From Palleronia rufa (GTDB lineage Bacteria; Pseudomonadota; Alphaproteobacteria; Rhodobacterales; Rhodobacteraceae), in assembly GCF_000743715.1 (NCBI RefSeq), contig NZ_JQEY01000012.1, positions 46,660 to 110,659 on the forward strand: a stretch of 64,000 nt of DNA. The letters run 5' to 3'. This document shows positions 61,008-64,000 of the stretch, in pieces. Position numbers and translations under genes: made by a program. Position 1 is the stretch's first letter. Each line of letters opens with the position of its first letter. Under the pieces are notes generated by a model, which saw only the letters and a program-made list of their open reading frames with translations, was not told where the DNA came from and ran no database searches.

Positions 61008-61199
61008 ATGAACGACGAGTTCAACATGTCCATGCGCAAGTTCCTCAAGCAGCTGGGGGTCACCTCCCAGCAGGCCATAGAAGAGGCGATGCGCGCCCAC
61101 GACACCGCCGGCAAGACGTTCGCCGTGCGTGCCGTGGTGACCATCGACGCGCTCGACCTGACCCATGAGGTCAAGGGCACCATCAAGGGACAGGAGTGA
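61008..61199 (+). CDS. DUF6494 family small protein
   Basis: A 63-aa protein, NDEFNMSMRKFLKQLGVTSQ near its start and a short beta-rich end VVTIDALDLTHEVKGTI. It matches the small DUF6494 family usually found beside Mrp ATPases in alphaproteobacteria. Its stop overlaps the GTG start of mrp (GTGA), showing coupled translation. Function unknown. Confidence 0.82.
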   Translation: MNDEFNMSMRKFLKQLGVTSQQAIEEAMRAHDTAGKTFAVRAVVTIDALDLTHEVKGTIKGQE

Positions 61200-62269
61200 G
61201 CGTGGCCGCCAGCAGGGAACAGGTCCTCGAACGGCTGAAGTCCATCGCCGACACGGTGGCGGGCGGGGATATCGTGTCCTCCGGCGTGGTGCGGGCGCTC
61301 AACGTCGAAGAGTCCGGCGCGGTCCGCTTCGTCATGGAGATCCCGCCGAGCGCCGCCAAGACCTATGAGGGGCTGAAGGCCGAGGCAGAGACGGCGCTGA
61401 GCGCGATGGAGGGCGTGGCGTCGGTGTCGGTGGTGATGACCGGCCACAAGGACGCGGCGCCGCCCGACCTCAAGCCGCGCAAGCCCGCGGCACCGGCGGG
61501 GCCGCAGAAGATCCCCGGCGTGTCCCATATCGTCGCCGTCGCGTCGGGAAAGGGCGGCGTGGGAAAGTCCACCGTCTCGGCCAACCTGGCCTGCGCGCTG
61601 GCGCAGCAGGGGCGGCGCGTGGGGCTGCTGGACGCCGATGTTTACGGGCCGTCGCAGCCGCGGATGCTGGGCGTGTCCGGACGCCCCGCCAGCCCCGACG
61701 GCAAGACCATCCTGCCGATGCGCAACCATGGCGTCACGATGATGTCCATCGGCCTGATGCTGAACGAGGATCAGGCCGTGATCTGGCGCGGGCCGATGCT
61801 GATGGGCGCCTTGCAGCAGATGATGCTCCAGGTGCAATGGGGCACGCTGGACGTTCTCTTGGTGGACCTGCCGCCCGGCACGGGCGATGTGTCCATGACC
61901 CTGGCCCAGAAGGCCGAGGTCGATGGCGCGATCATCGTCTCCACCCCGCAGGACGTGGCGCTTCTGGACGCGCGCAAGGGGATCGACATGTTCAACCAGC
62001 TCAAGGTGCCGATCCTGGGCATGGTCGAGAACATGAGCACGCATATCTGCTCGAACTGCGGGCATGAGGAACACGTGTTCGGCCATGGCGGCGTGGCGGC
62101 GGAGGCGGCCAAGCTGGGCGTGCCGCTGCTGGCAGAGGTGCCGCTGGACCTGCAGATCCGCGTGGCCTCCGACTCAGGGGCGCCCATCGTGGTCAGCCAG
62201 CCGGACAGTGCCCAGGCGCAGGCGTTCCACGACATCGCGCGTGCGCTGGTGGCGCAGGGGGTGGCGTGA
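61196..62269 (+). CDS. Mrp/NBP35-type iron-sulfur carrier P-loop ATPase
   Basis: A 357-aa Mrp (ApbC) protein. An N-terminal MIP18-like domain (about 8-85) is followed by the deviant Walker A VASGKGGVGKSTVSANLA, the segment LLDADVYGPSQPRMLG, VDLPPGTGDVSMTL and the CSNC pair in THICSNCGHEEHVFG that binds the transferable [4Fe-4S] cluster. Such proteins deliver clusters to apo-enzymes. GTG start overlaps DUF6494 and the stop overlaps DUF6505, so the three are made together. Confidence 0.93.
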   Translation: MSVAASREQVLERLKSIADTVAGGDIVSSGVVRALNVEESGAVRFVMEIPPSAAKTYEGLKAEAETALSAMEGVASVSVVMTGHKDAAPPDLKPRKPAAPAGPQKIPGVSHIVAVASGKGGVGKSTVSANLACALAQQGRRVGLLDADVYGPSQPRMLGVSGRPASPDGKTILPMRNHGVTMMSIGLMLNEDQAVIWRGPMLMGALQQMMLQVQWGTLDVLLVDLPPGTGDVSMTLAQKAEVDGAIIVSTPQDVALLDARKGIDMFNQLKVPILGMVENMSTHICSNCGHEEHVFGHGGVAAEAAKLGVPLLAEVPLDLQIRVASDSGAPIVVSQPDSAQAQAFHDIARALVAQGVA

Positions 62270-62742
62270 ACCTGGCCCGCGCGACCCATTTCGACGAGAG
62301 CGACACGCGGGTGTTCGCCAGCCCCGCGCGGACCGGGGAGTGGTGCATCTCCGGCGGGTTCGAATTCTCGAACTGGTCCGAGGCCGATCTGGCCGGCAAG
62401 GCGAAGCAGGCCTTTACCAACGGCTGGCTGGGGGTCGAGACCGGCGGTCGGGTCAGCTTCGTCGCCGTCACCCGGATCGAACCCGCAGAGCTGGAGCGGC
62501 TGACCGACCTGCTGGCGCGGCATTTCGTGACCTATTACGGCGCCCCGTCCGAAGCGGCCGCCCGCCCCGTCGCGGCCGAGGAACTGGCGCAGATGGCCGA
62601 TCTCTGCGGCGACCATGACCCCAACACGCTTCTCACGGTCACGCGGGAACTGACGGATGGCGGCGTGCGGGAAGGCTACCGCGCGATCTCACCGCAGGAG
62701 GCCGGGCTGGACCAGTTCGCGGTCCACGGCGGAGAGGACTAG
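62266..62742 (+). CDS. DUF6505 family protein, stop codon at an IS target site
   Basis: A 158-aa soluble protein starting with GTG inside the mrp stop. NLARATHFDESDTRVFASP and EWCISGGFEFSNWSEADL agree with the DUF6505 family linked to mrp/formate dehydrogenase neighbourhoods. The final TAG (62740-62742) is made of the TA target duplicate plus the first base of the IS630 element. Removing the element and one TA also gives TAG, so the protein is unchanged. Confidence 0.82.
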   Translation: MNLARATHFDESDTRVFASPARTGEWCISGGFEFSNWSEADLAGKAKQAFTNGWLGVETGGRVSFVAVTRIEPAELERLTDLLARHFVTYYGAPSEAAARPVAAEELAQMADLCGDHDPNTLLTVTRELTDGGVREGYRAISPQEAGLDQFAVHGGED

Positions 62743-62833
62743 AGCGGGATGAAATCAGCCTGAATCGATAGAGGATTCACAGGCCTGCATTTTGGTGATT
62801 CACTGTTGCCGACCACAAGATGGAGGGCGAGTA

Positions 62834-63774
62834 GTGGGTAGAGCACTTTCAATGGACCTTCGAGAGAGGGCAATGGCGCGGCTGTTGGGGGGCGAGAGCG
62901 TGCGTCAGGTCGCAGCGGCCCTGGATGTGGCTCCGTCCAGTGTTGTGAAGTGGTCGCAGCGTTTGCGTGCGACCGGGAGTTGCGCTCCGGCAGGGACAGG
63001 CGGCCACCCGCCACGCAAGATTGCAGGCGGGCATGAGGCGTGGCTTCTGGAGCGGATAACGGAGCCGTTCACACTGCGCGGACTGGTGGTGGAACTGGCC
63101 GAGCGCGGGCTCAAGGTCGACTACCGCACCGTCTGGGCCTTCGTGCGCCGCACGGGCTACTCGTTCAAAAAAAGACCCAACTCGCCGAGGAGCAGAACCG
63201 CCCCGACGTGAGCCGCCGCCGTGTGCGCTGGAAGCGGCACCAGGGCCGGATCGACCCCCGTCGTCTCGTGTTCATTGATGAAACCTGGGCCAAGACCAAC
63301 ATGGCCCCGCTGCGCGGCTGGGCTCCCAGAGGTGAACGCCTGATCGGGCGGGCCCCGCATGGTCACTGGCGCACCATGACCTTTATCGCAGCGCTGCGTC
63401 ATGATCGGATCGACGCGCCCTTTGTTTTGGACGGTCCCGTCAACGGCGAAGCGTTCCGGGCTTATGTCGCGCACGTGCTCGTCCCAACCCTGCGCCCGGG
63501 CGATGTGGTGGTTATGGACAATCTGGGCAGCCACAAAGGGCAAGCCGTGCGGCAGGCGATCCGTAACGCGAAAGCGCATCTACTTTTTCTGCCGCCCTAC
63601 AGCCCCGACCTGAACCCGATTGAACAGGTCTTCTCGAAGCTCAAACACATGCTCCGCAACGCAGCCGAGCGCACAATGGAGGCAACGTGGCGCAGGATCG
63701 GGACACTGCTCGACCGCTTCAGCCCACAGGAGTGCGCGAACTACCTCGCCAATACTGGATACGCTTCAAGCTAA
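62834..63774 (+). CDS. IS630-family transposase made by -1 frameshifting
   Basis: The first frame (GTG 62834 to 63211) has a helix-turn-helix, [20 protein letters not shown] followed by [14 protein letters not shown]. The second frame, open to 63774, has the DDE catalytic set: [31 protein letters not shown] and [16 protein letters not shown]. Frame two is -1 relative to frame one and the seven-A run at 63167-63173 lies in the overlap, just after YSFKK. GGAGGG before the GTG is a plausible ribosome site. The stop lies in the right inverted repeat. Confidence 0.88.
63167..63173 (+). other. Slippery A7 run for transposase frameshift
   Basis: Seven A residues at the junction of the two transposase frames allow -1 slippage, giving a 313-residue-class fusion with both the DNA-binding and DDE domains. 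Without slippage the product ends at 63211 as a DNA-binding fragment. Confidence 0.75.
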
Positions 63775-63789
63775 TCTCATCATGCTCTA

Positions 63790-64000
63790 GCGCCCTCATG
63801 CCTTCGGCACACCTTACAGACTTTCAACTACTATCGATCATGCCGAGAGCTGGTTTTGCAATCAATCGACTGCTCGGACCTGCTTCTATCTGTACCGTCA
63901 TACAGCGAGTTGCCTCGCTGCGACACGCTTATTGGGCAGGTCCACAGTTAGCGATGCCCCAGGCAACCAGGGCACTCCGCCGTCGTTCGTTGACTGTCAA
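63790..64000. other. Lower-G+C tail without recognisable gene
   Basis: About 210 bases of visibly lower G+C than the rest of the window. No convincing reading frame is seen. A 7-bp hairpin CAGCGAG TTGC CTCGCTG lies at 63903-63920, and TTGACTGTCAA, a short perfect inverted repeat, closes the window. It could be the edge of another acquired segment. Confidence 0.5.

Larger units (their letters stand above)
62742..63787 (+). mobile_element. Complete IS630-family insertion sequence
   Basis: A 1046-bp element bounded by TA duplicates at 62740-62741 and 63788-63789. The terminal inverted repeats are GAGCGGGATGAAATCAGC (left) and, read inward from the right, GAGCATGATGAGATTAGC, matching at 14 of 18 positions. 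It encodes one transposase in two frames joined by a run of seven A residues. The TA target and DDE transposase are standard for IS630/Tc1-mariner elements. Confidence 0.9.

Overview
The window is a high-G+C stretch of a phototrophic alphaproteobacterium, most likely of the Rhodobacterales (Roseobacter/Rhodobacter group). This rests on the bacteriochlorophyll superoperon order bchF-N-B-H-L-M-lhaA-puhA beside ppaA-ppsR, and on a choline-sulfate/choline catabolic island and an FdnGHI-like formate dehydrogenase of the kind found in marine Rhodobacterales. All calls come from reading the translations and motifs; no database search was run.

Layout. 1-10.6 kb (minus): photosynthesis superoperon, entering at bchF and leaving the window inside puhA. 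10.6-10.8 kb: divergent control region with two perfect TGT-N12-ACA PpsR palindromes. 10.8-13.0 kb: ppaA (B12-binding antirepressor) and ppsR. 13.1-16.5 kb: MDR-type oxidoreductase, secreted alpha/beta hydrolase, AlkB-like di-iron hydroxylase. 16.5-25.2 kb: housekeeping genes (mutY, a DUF721/DciA-like gene, a DsbA-like thioredoxin, lpxK with a divergent WaaA-like transferase, DUF4170, a CysQ-like phosphatase, pmbA, DUF2125). 25.3-26.7 kb: short-chain dehydrogenase and a crotonase-like protein without its catalytic glutamates. 27.0-32.4 kb (minus): formate dehydrogenase operon with a 62-aa Tat peptide at its head and a 52-aa membrane peptide at its tail. 32.5-38.3 kb (minus): caa3-type cytochrome oxidase with a subunit I-III fusion, CtaG and a three-haem cytochrome. 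38.5-49.5 kb: choline island, with betI-betC-betB-(85-aa orf)-betA-ocd-iolE-like leftward and choX, choW and choV rightward; an antisense GST gene sits between choX and choWV. 49.5-52.7 kb: aldolase, acetyltransferase, nitrilase, secreted protein. 52.9-58.9 kb: a two-gene operon of an FAD oxidoreductase fused to an acetoacetate-decarboxylase-like domain, overlapping a class III cyclase-STAND ATPase. 59.0-62.7 kb: probable formate dehydrogenase accessory genes (poly-[4Fe-4S] protein, DUF6494, Mrp ATPase, DUF6505). 62.7-63.8 kb: a complete IS630-family element whose TA target lies in a stop codon. The last 210 bases are visibly lower in G+C and hold no gene I recognise.

How it works together. 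Light- and oxygen-regulated pigment synthesis sits next to organic and C1 electron sources (formate dehydrogenase), an additional haem-copper oxidase, and uptake and oxidation of choline and choline-O-sulfate to glycine betaine. This fits a marine photoheterotroph living on algal osmolytes. The least conventional parts are the FAD/ADC plus cyclase-ATPase operon with a 23-bp dyad upstream, the cytochrome oxidase with an altered K-channel residue, the repeats embedded in bchM and bchB, and the antisense gene splitting the choline transporter operon. No rRNA, tRNA or CRISPR array was seen.
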